Below the pieces are notes generated by a model, which did no database searches, was not told the DNA's origin, and was given only the letters and a program-made list of their open reading frames with translations. A stretch of DNA of 64,000 nucleotides. Origin: Oleiagrimonas soli. Lineage in GTDB: Bacteria; Pseudomonadota; Gammaproteobacteria; Xanthomonadales; Rhodanobacteraceae. Numbering within the stretch: position 1 is the first letter of the stretch; every line of letters starts with the position of its first letter. Shown here one piece after another: positions 48,509 through 57,844 of this stretch. The position numbers were made by a program, and so were the translations under genes. The stretch is taken from assembly GCF_000761445.1 (NCBI RefSeq), contig NZ_KN196470.1, forward strand, positions 2,108,861 to 2,172,860. The letters are read 5' to 3'.

Positions 48509-49261
48509 ATGAAATGGATTCCGCTGTGGATGCATCGGCTCAGCTCGCCGCCGACCTTCTACCGGTTCGCCACGGTGATGCGCCCGTGGTTCATGGCGCT
48601 GGCCGTGATCCTGACCGCGGTCGGCCTGTACGGCGGCCTGGTCACCGCGCCGGCCGACTACCAGCAAGGCGACGCCTTCCGCATCATCTATATCCACGTG
48701 CCGAGCGCGGAGATGAGCCTGTTCGTCTACGGCGTGATGGCCGCGGCCGGGTTCATCGCCGTGGTCTGGCGGCTGAAGCTGGCCGAATCGGTGGCCATGC
48801 AGTCGGCGCCGATCGGCGCGGCCTTCACCTTCATCACCCTGGTCACCGGCTCGCTGTGGGGTTACCCGACCTGGGGCACCTGGTGGACCTGGGACGCGCG
48901 CCTGACCTCGGAACTGGTGCTGCTGTTCCTGTACCTGGGCGTGATCGGGCTGTACCACGCCTTCGAGGATCGCCGTCAGGGCGCGCGCGCGGCGTCGTTC
49001 CTGGTGCTGGTCGGCGTCATCAATCTGCCGATCGTGCATTACTCGGTGAAGTGGTGGAACACGCTGCACCAGGGCACCACGGTGCGCCTGTTCGGCGCCT
49101 CCAAGATCGAGGGCGACATGCTGTGGCCGCTGCTGGTGATGATGGGCGCGGTCCACCTGTACTGGGCCGCCAGCCTGTGCGGCCGCGTGCGCACCGATCT
49201 GCTGTCGCTGGAAAGCGGCAAGCAGTGGGTCCGCGATCTGGCCCAGCGGGAGGGTCGCTGA
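48509..49261 (+). CDS. ccmC: Heme-handling membrane protein CcmC
   Basis: The 250-residue protein has six membrane helices and the tryptophan-rich WWD heme-binding motif in GYPTWGTWWTWDARLTSEL, flanked by the two heme-ligand His (YIHVPSAEMSLF and PIVHYSVKWWNTLHQG). It loads heme onto CcmE in the periplasm. It follows ccmB by 48 bases. Confidence 0.96.
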   Translation: MKWIPLWMHRLSSPPTFYRFATVMRPWFMALAVILTAVGLYGGLVTAPADYQQGDAFRIIYIHVPSAEMSLFVYGVMAAAGFIAVVWRLKLAESVAMQSAPIGAAFTFITLVTGSLWGYPTWGTWWTWDARLTSELVLLFLYLGVIGLYHAFEDRRQGARAASFLVLVGVINLPIVHYSVKWWNTLHQGTTVRLFGASKIEGDMLWPLLVMMGAVHLYWAASLCGRVRTDLLSLESGKQWVRDLAQREGR

Positions 49262-49262
49262 C

Positions 49263-49493
49263 GTGGACGCCTTCCTGCACATGGGCGGCTACGCCGCGTA
49301 CGTCTGGCCGGCCTATGCCGTGTTCTTCCTCGTGCTGCTGATCGACTTCCTCGCGCCGAACCTGCGCCGCCGCCGCCTGCTGCGGGAACTGCATGCCCGC
49401 ATGCAGCGTCAAAAGGCGCGCGACGCACGCAAGGCCGCACGACGCACCCCGTCGGATCCGCACGATCCGACCTCGACGCCTCTCGACTCATGA
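49263..49493 (+). CDS. ccmD: Heme exporter protein CcmD
   Basis: The 76-residue protein has one membrane helix (residues 9-30, GYAAYVWPAYAVFFLVLLID) and a basic cytoplasmic tail with L-R-R-R-R-L-L-R-E-L, as in CcmD, which helps release holo-CcmE from CcmABC. The start is a GTG one base after the ccmC stop. The end overlaps ccmE by 4 bases. Confidence 0.9.
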   Translation: MDAFLHMGGYAAYVWPAYAVFFLVLLIDFLAPNLRRRRLLRELHARMQRQKARDARKAARRTPSDPHDPTSTPLDS

Positions 49494-49963
49494 ATCCAAA
49501 GCGCAAACGCCGACTCATCGTCGCCCTGCTCGTGATCGCGGCCGCCACGGTGGCGATCAGCCTGACCGTGTTCGCCCTGCAGCAGAACATGAACTACCTG
49601 TACTCGCCGACCGAGATCGACGCCGGCAAGGCGCCGCCGCATCATCAGTTCCGACTGGGCGGCGTAGTCAAGGAGCATTCGGTGGTGCGCGACGGGCAGT
49701 CGCTGAAGGTGCAGTTCGTCGTCACCGACCGTTTCCACGACATGCCGGTGGTCTATACCGGCATCCTGCCGGACCTGTTCCGCGAGGGGCAGAGCGTGAT
49801 CGTCACCGGTCACATGGACGACGGTCATTTCGTCGGCACCGAGGTGCTGGCCAAGCACGACGAGACCTACATGCCCAAGGAAGTCGCGGACGCCATCCGC
49901 AAGGCCCAGGCGGCCGGACGCGCCGATCCCAAGCACATGACGCATCCGAAGGGAGGCTCCTGA
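49490..49963 (+). CDS. ccmE: Periplasmic heme chaperone CcmE
   Basis: The 157-residue protein has an N-terminal membrane anchor (8-28) and a periplasmic OB-fold. The covalent heme His lies in EVLAKHDETYMPKEV, the conserved H-D-E-x-Y motif. It carries heme from CcmC to CcmF. The stop overlaps the ccmF start by one base. Confidence 0.96.
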   Translation: MNPKRKRRLIVALLVIAAATVAISLTVFALQQNMNYLYSPTEIDAGKAPPHHQFRLGGVVKEHSVVRDGQSLKVQFVVTDRFHDMPVVYTGILPDLFREGQSVIVTGHMDDGHFVGTEVLAKHDETYMPKEVADAIRKAQAAGRADPKHMTHPKGGS

Positions 49964-51948
49964 TGCTGCCCGAACTCGGACAATTCGCGCTGGTGCTGGC
50001 GCTGCTGCTGGCGACGCTGCAGGGCGTGCTGCCGCTGCTCGGCGCATGGCGCGGAAGCCCGGCGATGATGGCCGTGGCGCGTCCCGCCGCGATCGGACAG
50101 GCGCTGTTCGTGGCGCTGGCCTTCGGCCTGCTCGCCTACGCCTTTCTCCACTTCGACTTCTCGGTCGCCTACGTCGCCGACAATTCCAACCTGGCACTGC
50201 CGTGGTACTACCGCTTCGCCGCGGTGTGGGGCGCGCATGAAGGCTCCATGCTGCTGTGGATGCTGATCCTGAATCTGTGGACGCTGGCGCTGGCGATCTT
50301 CGGTACCCGGCTTCCCGAGGTGTTCCATGCGCGCGTGCTGGGCGTGCTCGGGCTGCTCAGCGTCGGCTTCCTGCTGTTCATCCTGCTGACCTCCAACCCG
50401 TTCACGCGCCTGCTGCCGCCGCCGCTGGACGGCGCCGATCTCAATCCGGTCCTGCAGGACCCGGGCATGACCTTCCATCCGCCCGTGCTGTACATGGGCT
50501 ACGTGGGCTTCTCGGTGGCGTTCGCGTTCTCCATCGCCGCCCTGCTCGGCGGCGGTCTGGACAAGCAGTGGGTGCGCTGGGCGCGGCCGTGGACCAACGT
50601 CGCGTGGGGCTTCCTGACCCTGGGCATCGTCGCCGGCAGCTGGTGGGCCTACGCCGAACTCGGCTGGGGCGGCTGGTGGTTCTGGGACCCGGTCGAAAAT
50701 GCCTCGTTCATGCCGTGGCTGGTCGGCACCGCGCTGATCCACTCGCAAGCCATCACCGAGAAGCGCGGCTCGCTGCCGGCGTGGACGGTGCTGCTGTCGA
50801 TCTTCGCCTTCTCGCTGTCGCTGCTGGGCACCTTCCTGGTGCGCTCGGGCGTGCTGACCAGCGTGCACTCGTTCGCCGCCGATCCGAAACGCGGCGTGTT
50901 CATCCTGATCTATCTGTGCATCGTCATCGGCGGCTCGCTGCTGCTGTACGCGCTGCGAGCGCCCAAAGTCGCCGGCGGCAAGCCGTTCGCGCCGCTGTCG
51001 CGCGAGACGCTGCTGCTGATCGTCAACCTGCTGCTGACCAGCGCCGCGGCGATGGTGCTGCTGGGCACGCTGTTCCCGCTGATCGGCGACGCCTTCGGCT
51101 GGGGGCGCATTTCGGTCGGCCCGCCCTACTTCGGCTCGCTGTTCATCCTGCTGATGGCGCCGGCGATCCTGCTGCTGCCGCTGGGGCCGTTCGCACGCTG
51201 GGGCCGCGCCGAGGGCCGTCTGCTGGTGCGTATCGGGCTGCAGGCCGCGGTGTCGGCCGTGGTCCTGGCCGGCGTGCTGTTCGCCGCGCGCATGAGCGGC
51301 GTGCCGTCGTGGCGCGCCATCCTCGGCGGGCTGTCGTCGCTGTACGTGATCTACGGCGTGCTGGCCTTCGCCCGCAAGCGCTGGCGCGAGGCGCCGCGCG
51401 GCCGCCGCTACCCGGCGGAGATGCTGGGCATGCTGGTGGCGCATTTCGGCGTCGGCATCTTTCTGGCCGGCGTGCTGCTGACCACGGCGCTGAGCGTCGA
51501 GCACGACATCCGCATGGCGCCGGGCCAGACCGAAACCATCGGCGCCTACGGCTTCCGCTTCGAGGGCGTGACGCACACCACCGGCCCCAACTGGAAAGCC
51601 GACCAGGGCGCCGTGCAGGTACTGAAGAACGGCCATCCGCTGACCGTGCTGCATCCGCAGAAGCGCACCTACGAACGCGGCCAGGTGCAGACCGAATCGG
51701 CCGTCGAAGCCGGCCCGATGCGCGACCTCTACGTCGCCCTCGGCGAGCCGCTCGACAACGGCGCCTGGGCCATGCGCATCTACGTGAAACCGTTCGTGCG
51801 CTGGCTGTGGGGCGGCGGCATCCTGATGATGATCGGCGGTTTCATCGCCGCCGCGGATCGTCGTTTCCGGCTGCGTCGCGAGGCACAGGCAAACGCGTCC
51901 GCCCTCCATGCCGACCGCGACCCGCAACCGGAGGGCGCGCAGGCATGA
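49963..51948 (+). CDS. ccmF: Cytochrome c heme lyase CcmF
   Basis: The 661-residue protein has about 15 membrane helices and the WWD motif in ELGWGGWWFWDPVENASFMP, with conserved His-containing loops before and after (FHPPVLYMGYVGFSVAF; SVHSFAADPKRG). CcmF attaches heme to apocytochromes together with CcmH and CcmI. GGGAGG precedes the ATG. Its stop overlaps ccmG by 4 bases. Confidence 0.96.
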   Translation: MLPELGQFALVLALLLATLQGVLPLLGAWRGSPAMMAVARPAAIGQALFVALAFGLLAYAFLHFDFSVAYVADNSNLALPWYYRFAAVWGAHEGSMLLWMLILNLWTLALAIFGTRLPEVFHARVLGVLGLLSVGFLLFILLTSNPFTRLLPPPLDGADLNPVLQDPGMTFHPPVLYMGYVGFSVAFAFSIAALLGGGLDKQWVRWARPWTNVAWGFLTLGIVAGSWWAYAELGWGGWWFWDPVENASFMPWLVGTALIHSQAITEKRGSLPAWTVLLSIFAFSLSLLGTFLVRSGVLTSVHSFAADPKRGVFILIYLCIVIGGSLLLYALRAPKVAGGKPFAPLSRETLLLIVNLLLTSAAAMVLLGTLFPLIGDAFGWGRISVGPPYFGSLFILLMAPAILLLPLGPFARWGRAEGRLLVRIGLQAAVSAVVLAGVLFAARMSGVPSWRAILGGLSSLYVIYGVLAFARKRWREAPRGRRYPAEMLGMLVAHFGVGIFLAGVLLTTALSVEHDIRMAPGQTETIGAYGFRFEGVTHTTGPNWKADQGAVQVLKNGHPLTVLHPQKRTYERGQVQTESAVEAGPMRDLYVALGEPLDNGAWAMRIYVKPFVRWLWGGGILMMIGGFIAAADRRFRLRREAQANASALHADRDPQPEGAQA

Positions 51949-52487
51949 ATCGCATGCTGCCCCTGATCGGCTTCGTGCTGCTGGCCGGCCTGTTCGGCTT
52001 CGGCATCTGGTGGAACACGCGCCACGACCAGCGCGAAGTGCCCTCGCCGCTGATCGGCAAACCCGCACCGGCCTTCAGCCTGCCGTTGCTGGACGATCCG
52101 GCCACGCGCGTGAACAAGGCGGAGATGCTGGGCCAGCCTTATCTGGTCAACGTCTTCGCCAGTTGGTGCATCGCGTGCGGCGAGGAGCATCCGGTGCTGA
52201 TGCAGGAGGCGCGTCAGCTCGGCGTGCCGGTGATCGGCTACAACTACAAGGACGACCCGGACGCGGCCAAGGCTTGGCTGAACGAACACGGCAATCCGTA
52301 CAGCATGGTCGTCACCGACCGCAGCGGCGCCACCGCGATCGACTTCGGCGTCTACGGCGCACCGGAAACCTTCCTGATCGACGCCAAGGGCATCATCCGC
52401 TACAAGCGCATCGGACCGCTGACGCCGGAGGTCATCGCCGACGTGCTGGAACCGAAGATCCAGGCGCTGAAACAGGAGTCGCCATGA
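51945..52487 (+). CDS. ccmG: Thiol:disulfide interchange protein CcmG (DsbE)
   Basis: The 180-residue membrane-anchored thioredoxin-like protein has an N-terminal helix (residues 5-23) and the active site ASWCIACGEEHP (C-x-x-C), then GAPETFLIDAKG with the cis-Pro loop. It reduces apocytochrome cysteines before heme attachment. Both flanking genes overlap by 4 bases. Confidence 0.95.
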   Translation: MNRMLPLIGFVLLAGLFGFGIWWNTRHDQREVPSPLIGKPAPAFSLPLLDDPATRVNKAEMLGQPYLVNVFASWCIACGEEHPVLMQEARQLGVPVIGYNYKDDPDAAKAWLNEHGNPYSMVVTDRSGATAIDFGVYGAPETFLIDAKGIIRYKRIGPLTPEVIADVLEPKIQALKQESP

Positions 52488-52918
52488 AGCGTCGACACGG
52501 CATCGTCCTGCTGCTGGGCCTGTGCGTCGCCTTCGCCGCGCACGCCATCGATCCGCTGAAATTCGACAGCCGCGCGCAGGAGCTGCGCTTCCAGCACCTC
52601 ACGCGCGAATTGCGCTGTCTGGTGTGCCAGAACGAGAGCCTGCTCGACTCGCAGGCCGAGCTGGCGCAGCAGATGCGCCACATCATCTACAAGCAGATGC
52701 AGGACGGCCGCAGCGACGCGCAGATCAAGCAGTACCTGGTCGCGCGCTATTCCGACTACGTGCTGTACGATCCGCCGCTGAAGCCGACCACCTGGCTGCT
52801 GTGGTTCGGCCCCGGCGCGATCGTGCTGCTGGGCGCCGCCGGCCTGCTGTTCACCGTTCGCAAGCGCGCCCGCTCCGCGCCCGCCGCCCCGCCGCCCGTC
52901 GACGACGAGGACTGGTAA
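52484..52918 (+). CDS. ccmH: Cytochrome c maturation protein CcmH
   Basis: The 144-residue protein has a signal peptide (to about residue 21, AAHAID), the redox motif LRCLVCQNESLLDS, and a C-terminal membrane helix (about 104-124). It works with CcmG and CcmI to present reduced apocytochrome to CcmF. The stop overlaps ccmI by one base. Confidence 0.95.
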   Translation: MKRRHGIVLLLGLCVAFAAHAIDPLKFDSRAQELRFQHLTRELRCLVCQNESLLDSQAELAQQMRHIIYKQMQDGRSDAQIKQYLVARYSDYVLYDPPLKPTTWLLWFGPGAIVLLGAAGLLFTVRKRARSAPAAPPPVDDEDW

Positions 52919-54006
52919 TGAAGACCGCATTCACCCTTACCGCGATCCTGATGACGCTGATCGCGCTGGCCCTGATCGTGCTGCCCATGCTGCGCAGCGG
53001 CCGCCGTCACGGACGTCCGCGCCATGTGCTGGTGCTGTCCCTGCTGACGCTGTTCGCGCTGCCGCTGGCGGCGCTGGGCCTGTACCTGCACGTCGGCACG
53101 CCGGCCGCGCTGGACAAGACCGCGCTGCAACCGCAGATGACGCTGGACCAGGCCATCGCCAAGCTGCGCGCGGAACTCAAGCAGCACCCGGATAACCTGC
53201 AGGGCTGGGTGATCCTCGGCCGCACCTACGCCGGCACCGACCGTCCGGCCGCCGCACGCGAGGCCTACACGCAGGCGCTGAAGCTGGCGCCCGACAACGC
53301 CGATTTGATGGTCGCCTGGGCCGAAGTCGACGGCATCGCCCGCAGCGATCACCGCATCGAAGGCCGCGCGCGCTCGCTGCTGCAACGCGCCGTGAAGGCC
53401 GATCCGCGCAACCAGCGCGGCCTGTGGCTGCTGGGCATCAGCGACTATCAGCACGGCCACTTCGCCGACGCGGTGCTGACTTGGCGGCGCCTGCAGGCGC
53501 TGCTGCAACCCGGCTCCAAGGTCGCGGAGGCGGTGAAGGAGCAGATCGCGATGGCCAACGCGCGCGCCGCCGGCAAGACGCAAGAACAGGCGCTGGCGCT
53601 GCTGCAGTCGCCCGCGTCCGCGTCCAGCGCCAGCACCGCCGCGCCGGCCGACGCCGACCAGGGCGCGCACCTCGCCGTGCGCGTGACGCTGGCTCCGAAC
53701 CTGCGCGCCCAGGTGAAGCCGGATGACACGCTCTACGTCTTTGCCAAGGCGCCGAACGGTCCGCCGATGCCGCTGGCGGTCGCACGCCTGAAGGCTTCGG
53801 CGCTGCCGACCACGGTGATGCTGACTGACGGCATGGGCATGACCCCGGCGATGCGCCTGTCCAGCGTGCCCGAGGTGACGGTGACGGCGCGCATCTCGCG
53901 CAGCGGCCGACCGACCGCGACCGCCGGCGACCTCGAAGGCAGCGCCGGACCGGTCTCGGTGCACGCTGCCGAACCGGTCGACGTGACCATCGATCACGTG
54001 CACTGA
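52918..54006 (+). CDS. ccmI: Cytochrome c maturation TPR protein CcmI
   Basis: The 362-residue protein has two membrane helices (4-24 and 39-58), a TPR region (about 75-215, LQGWVILGRTYAGTDRPAAA and repeats), and a C-terminal beta-rich domain (HLAVRVTLAPNLRAQVKPDD). CcmI chaperones apocytochrome c C-termini in the periplasm. It ends the nine-gene operon that starts with ccmA. Confidence 0.93.
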   Translation: MKTAFTLTAILMTLIALALIVLPMLRSGRRHGRPRHVLVLSLLTLFALPLAALGLYLHVGTPAALDKTALQPQMTLDQAIAKLRAELKQHPDNLQGWVILGRTYAGTDRPAAAREAYTQALKLAPDNADLMVAWAEVDGIARSDHRIEGRARSLLQRAVKADPRNQRGLWLLGISDYQHGHFADAVLTWRRLQALLQPGSKVAEAVKEQIAMANARAAGKTQEQALALLQSPASASSASTAAPADADQGAHLAVRVTLAPNLRAQVKPDDTLYVFAKAPNGPPMPLAVARLKASALPTTVMLTDGMGMTPAMRLSSVPEVTVTARISRSGRPTATAGDLEGSAGPVSVHAAEPVDVTIDHVH

Positions 54007-54117
54007 CCCCATGCGCGGAGCATGTGCTCCGCCCGCATGAACTCATGCGACGACGGCGTTTGGGTTCCGTCCGCGCTCGATATACAGTGCCGGCTCCGCC
54101 GCCGAACCGGATTTTGC

Positions 54118-55221
54118 ATGGCCGACGCCCGCCGCTATCACGACCTGCCCTCGCCCTTCGCCATGAAGCGCGGCGGCGCGCTGCATGGCGCACACGTGGC
54201 CTACGAAACCTGGGGCACGCTGGACGACGACGCGGGCAACGCGATCCTGATCCTGACCGGACTCTCGCCCAGCGCACACGCCGCCTCCAATGCGGACGAT
54301 CCCTCCGATGGCTGGTGGGAAGCCATGATCGGCCCCGGCAAGCCGATCGACACCGACCGCTGGTTCGTCATCTGCGTCAACGCGCTGGGCAGCGACAAGG
54401 GTTCGACCGGGCCGGCTTCGATCAACCCGGCCACCGGCGAGCCGTACCGCCTGGACTTCCCCGAACTGACGCTGGAAGACGTCGCCAACGCCGCGCACAG
54501 CGTCGTGCAGGGACTCGGCATCGAATGCCTGGCCTGCCTGATCGGCTGCTCGATGGGCGGCATGGCCGCGCTGGGCTACATGCTGCAGCACCCGGGCGCC
54601 GTGCGCACCCACGTCAGCGTCGACACCGCGCCGCAAGCGCAGCCGTTCGCGATCGCCATCCGCTCGCTGCAACGCGAGGCGATCCGCCTGGACCGCAACT
54701 GGGATCACGGCCGCTACTCCGACGATGCCTACCCCGAGCGCGGCATGAGCATCGCGCGCAAGCTCGGCGTCATCACCTACCGCTCGGCGATGGAATGGAA
54801 CGGCCGCTTCGCGCGCATCCGCCTCGACTCCGAGGAACGCCCCGGCAACCCGTTCGGCTTCGAGTTCCAGGTCGAGTCCTACCTGCAGGCGCACGCGCGC
54901 AAGTTCGTGCGTCACTTCGATCCCAACTGCTACCTGTACCTGTCGCGCGCCAGCGACTGGTTCGACGTGGCCGAATACGGCGACGGCAGCGTGCACGAAG
55001 GCCTGAAGCGCATCCGCATCGAACGCGCGATGGTGATCGGCGTCAGCACCGACATCCTGTTTCCGCTGGAGCAGCAGGAACAGATCGCCAAGGGCCTGGA
55101 AGCGGCCGGCGCGCAGGTGGAGTTCGTGGCGCTGGATTCGCCGCAGGGGCATGACGCGTTCCTGGTCGACATCGAGCACTACGGCCCGGCTATCGGCGGC
55201 TTCCTGGATCGTCTGGACTGA
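54118..55221 (+). CDS. MetX-family acyltransferase, probably serine O-succinyltransferase
   Basis: The 367-residue alpha/beta hydrolase has the nucleophile elbow IGCSMGGMAALGYM (Ser145), a catalytic Asp in GVSTDILFP and His in SPQGHDAFLVD. MetX proteins acylate homoserine or serine. The opening (LPSPFAMKRGGALHGAHVAY) and overall sequence closely resemble, from memory, the Xanthomonas enzyme that succinylates serine for cysteine synthesis, so serine O-succinyltransferase is more likely than homoserine O-acetyltransferase. Experimental or alignment evidence would decide. It stands alone downstream of ccmI. Confidence 0.82.
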   Translation: MADARRYHDLPSPFAMKRGGALHGAHVAYETWGTLDDDAGNAILILTGLSPSAHAASNADDPSDGWWEAMIGPGKPIDTDRWFVICVNALGSDKGSTGPASINPATGEPYRLDFPELTLEDVANAAHSVVQGLGIECLACLIGCSMGGMAALGYMLQHPGAVRTHVSVDTAPQAQPFAIAIRSLQREAIRLDRNWDHGRYSDDAYPERGMSIARKLGVITYRSAMEWNGRFARIRLDSEERPGNPFGFEFQVESYLQAHARKFVRHFDPNCYLYLSRASDWFDVAEYGDGSVHEGLKRIRIERAMVIGVSTDILFPLEQQEQIAKGLEAAGAQVEFVALDSPQGHDAFLVDIEHYGPAIGGFLDRLD

Positions 55222-55224
55222 AGC

Positions 55225-56775
55225 TCAGTCCTCGACCGGCGCTGCGCGCGCGTTCGACTTGGCGTGGAACGGCGGTTTGGTCAGCCACAGCACCGCGATC
55301 AGGGCGATGAACACCCAGCCCAGCACGTGCATGATGTCGTTGAACGCCATCTGGAAGCCCTGCCGCGTGATCTCGTCGTTGAGAATCTCCATCGCGCGTT
55401 GCGCGTGTCCGCCCTGGCCCATCTTTTCCAGCGCATCGCGCGCGGTCGGGTTGTAGGGCGTGATGTGCGAAGCCAACTGGGCGTGATGCACGACCGCCCG
55501 CCGATCCCACACAAAGGTGGTGATCGACGCCGCGAAGCTGCCGCCCAGCGTGCGCAGGAACGTGGACAGACCGGAGCCGGCGGCGATCTCGTTGGGCTTG
55601 AGGTCCGACAGCAGGATCGTCAGCACCGGCATGAAGAACAACGCCACGCCCAGGCCCTGGAAACCTCGCACCAGCGCCACGTGCATGAAGTCGATGCCGA
55701 CATAGAAATGCGACTGCGCGAAGCAGGTCAGCCCCAGCACCACGAAGGCGGCCGCGGCGACCAGGCGCAGGTCGGTCTTCGGCGCGTACTTGCCGACGAA
55801 GAAGGTCAGCAGCACTGGCATGATGCCGATGGAGGCGCCGGCCAGACCCGCCCAACTCGCGGTGTAATGCAGGGTGCGCTGCAGCCACAGCGGCAGCAGC
55901 AGCCCCATCGCGAAGAACGTCGAATAGGACAGGATCAGCAGGATCGTGCCGTAGCTGAAATTGCGATGGCGGAACAGACGCAGATCGACGATGGGTTCGC
56001 GGTCGGTCAGCTCCCAGATCACGAACACGATCAGGCCGATCACGGCGACGATGGACATCAGCACGATGAACGGCGAGTGGAACCAGTCCGCATCGTTGCC
56101 CTTGTCGAGCACGATCTGCAGCGCGCCGACACCGACAATCAGCGCGATCAGGCCGACATAGTCCACCCGCGGCCGTTCAGTGATCTCCTTCTTGCCGGCC
56201 AGCTGCGCGCCGATGACGACGCTGGCGAAAATGCCGATCGGCACGTTGATGAAGAAGATCCACGGCCACGAATAGCTGTCCGTGATCCAGCCGCCCAGCG
56301 TCGGCCCGACGATCGGCGCGACCACCGTCACCATGCCCATCAGCGCCAGTGCCATGCCGCGCTTTTCCGGCGGATACACGGCGATCAGCAGACTCTGTGT
56401 GATCGGGTACATCGGTCCGGCCACCGCGCCCTGGATGGCGCGGAACAGCAGCAGCATGCCCATGCTCTCGGACAGGCCGCACAGCATCGAGGTGATCGAG
56501 AACAGCAGCGTGCACCAGACGAACAGCTTCACTTCGCCGAAGCGCCGCGCCAGGAAGCCGGTCAGCGGCAGCGAGATCGCCATGCACACCGTGAACGAGG
56601 TGATGACCCAGGTGCTCTGGTTGTAGCTCACACCCAGATTGCCGGCGATGGTCGGCAGCGAGACGTTGGCGATGGTCGTGTCCAGCACGCGCATGAACGT
56701 CGCCAGCGACAGGCCCAGCGTGGTCAGCAGCTGATTCGGCGGTTGGTAGTGCGATTCGGCCACAATAACTGTCAT
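55225..56775 (-). CDS. DHA2-family (EmrB-like) MFS drug exporter
   Basis: The 516-residue inner-membrane protein has 14 hydrophobic helices and the MFS motif D1 in ATFMRVLDTTIANVSLPTIA, plus GFLARRFGEVKLFVW (motif A) and a motif C-like GPTLGGWITDSYSW. DHA2 pumps of the EmrB group export drugs or toxic metabolites with an EmrA adaptor, but no emrA gene is adjacent. The ATG at 56775 gives a normal N-terminus. It converges on the acyltransferase gene with a gap of three bases. Confidence 0.92.
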   Translation of the reverse strand: MTVIVAESHYQPPNQLLTTLGLSLATFMRVLDTTIANVSLPTIAGNLGVSYNQSTWVITSFTVCMAISLPLTGFLARRFGEVKLFVWCTLLFSITSMLCGLSESMGMLLLFRAIQGAVAGPMYPITQSLLIAVYPPEKRGMALALMGMVTVVAPIVGPTLGGWITDSYSWPWIFFINVPIGIFASVVIGAQLAGKKEITERPRVDYVGLIALIVGVGALQIVLDKGNDADWFHSPFIVLMSIVAVIGLIVFVIWELTDREPIVDLRLFRHRNFSYGTILLILSYSTFFAMGLLLPLWLQRTLHYTASWAGLAGASIGIMPVLLTFFVGKYAPKTDLRLVAAAAFVVLGLTCFAQSHFYVGIDFMHVALVRGFQGLGVALFFMPVLTILLSDLKPNEIAAGSGLSTFLRTLGGSFAASITTFVWDRRAVVHHAQLASHITPYNPTARDALEKMGQGGHAQRAMEILNDEITRQGFQMAFNDIMHVLGWVFIALIAVLWLTKPPFHAKSNARAAPVED

Positions 56776-56893
56776 GACAGGTAGTAAATCGGCACAGGGT
56801 AGCATTCCTGCGCCGTCCTATCCGCCCGCCAAGCCTGTGCCGCGGCGTGCACGCTGCTAGAATAGATGTCCCCCGCTCAACGATGTACGCCGT

Positions 56894-57472
56894 ATGCTCG
56901 CACTCGAATTCCCTGGCTGTCGCACCCTGGTCGACGCGCTCGACGACGCCGTCAACCACGCGTCCACCACCGAAATCACCGACGCACTGCGCAACACCCT
57001 GTGCCGACTGATCCGCACCCAGGAAGTAGAACTGCCGGCCTGCGTCTACGAGGCGCATCCCGAGCACTACGCGCGCCGCGAACTGTACCGCAGCGAGAAG
57101 CACGGCTACTGCGTAACCGCGATGACCTGGGGACCCGGCCAGGGCACGCCGATCCACGACCACAGCGGCATGTGGTGCGTCGAGGGCGTCTGGCGCGGTG
57201 CGCTGGAAATCACCCAGTTCGAACTGCTCGAACACGAGCAGCGCCGCTACCGCTTCAACTCGGTCGGCGCGATCCAGGCCGGTCCCGGCTCGGCCGGCAG
57301 CCTGATTCCGCCGCACGAGTACCACAGCATCCGCAACCCCAGCGACGACGCCATTGCCGTCAGCCTGCACATCTATTCCGGCCCGATGACGCAGTGCGCC
57401 GTGTTCGCGCCGCTCGAAGGCCAGTGGTTCGAGCGCGGCGACCGCGCCCTGTCGCTCGACCAACTGCACTGA
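56894..57472 (+). CDS. Cysteine dioxygenase family protein
   Basis: The 192-residue cupin has the iron-binding motif GTPIHDHSGMWCVEGVWRG (two His, with the Cys of CDO) and a later His in HEYHSIRNPS. Cysteine dioxygenases oxidise cysteine to cysteine sulfinate; related enzymes use 3-mercaptopropionate. The substrate here is unproven. The upstream region has TAGAAT at 56858, a plausible -10. tRNA-Leu begins only 22 bases after the stop. Confidence 0.82.
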   Translation: MLALEFPGCRTLVDALDDAVNHASTTEITDALRNTLCRLIRTQEVELPACVYEAHPEHYARRELYRSEKHGYCVTAMTWGPGQGTPIHDHSGMWCVEGVWRGALEITQFELLEHEQRRYRFNSVGAIQAGPGSAGSLIPPHEYHSIRNPSDDAIAVSLHIYSGPMTQCAVFAPLEGQWFERGDRALSLDQLH

Positions 57473-57494
57473 TTGCGGCATACTCGCCGGCCGT

Positions 57495-57581
57495 GCCGAA
57501 GTGGCGGAACTGGTAGACGCGACGGACTCAAAATCCGTTTCTGGAAACAGAGTGGGGGTTCGATTCCCCCCTTCGGCACCA
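57495..57581 (+). tRNA. tRNA-Leu (anticodon CAA)
   Basis: The 87-base sequence folds as a type II tRNA. The acceptor stem GCCGAAG pairs with CTTCGGC. The anticodon stem ACGGA/TCCGT holds the loop CTCAAAA, giving anticodon CAA (reads UUG). A long variable arm and the T loop GGTTCGATTCC follow, and CCA is encoded. A possible promoter (TCGACC, 17 bases, CATACT) overlaps the end of the cysteine dioxygenase gene. Confidence 0.97.
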
Positions 57582-57613
57582 CCTTCGACCGACGACGATC
57601 GTCGGTTCGTACG

Positions 57614-57636
57614 AAACCCGCCGCATGGCGGGTTTT
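57614..57636 (+). terminator. Terminator after tRNA-Leu
   Basis: AAACCCGCC pairs with GGCGGGTTT across GCAT, ending in a short T-run, 33 bases after the tRNA. Confidence 0.7.
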
Positions 57637-57844
57637 CCGTATCTGGCCCGCTGCGGCGACACGCGCGCACCCGAGACCCGCTCGAACGACGCAAGCCTTG
57701 CGACGTTGCCAGCATGAACGTCGTCGAACCCGCCGTCGCGCGCAAATGTGCACGGGATCGCAAGCTGCACGATTCGCCATTGCGCCTCGACGCCGAACGC
57801 GGCAACACAGGTATATTGACCGGCACATCCAGGGGGATACCGCC

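Noticed and set aside
50256-52487. A 743-residue open frame overlapping ccmF and ccmG in another frame
   Set aside because: Its first part is an Arg/Ala-rich shadow; only the C-terminal portion in that frame is the real ccmG gene starting at 51945.
54007-54117. SAM or other sulfur-related riboswitch before the MetX-family gene
   Set aside because: The 111-base gap has no recognisable riboswitch core or terminator.
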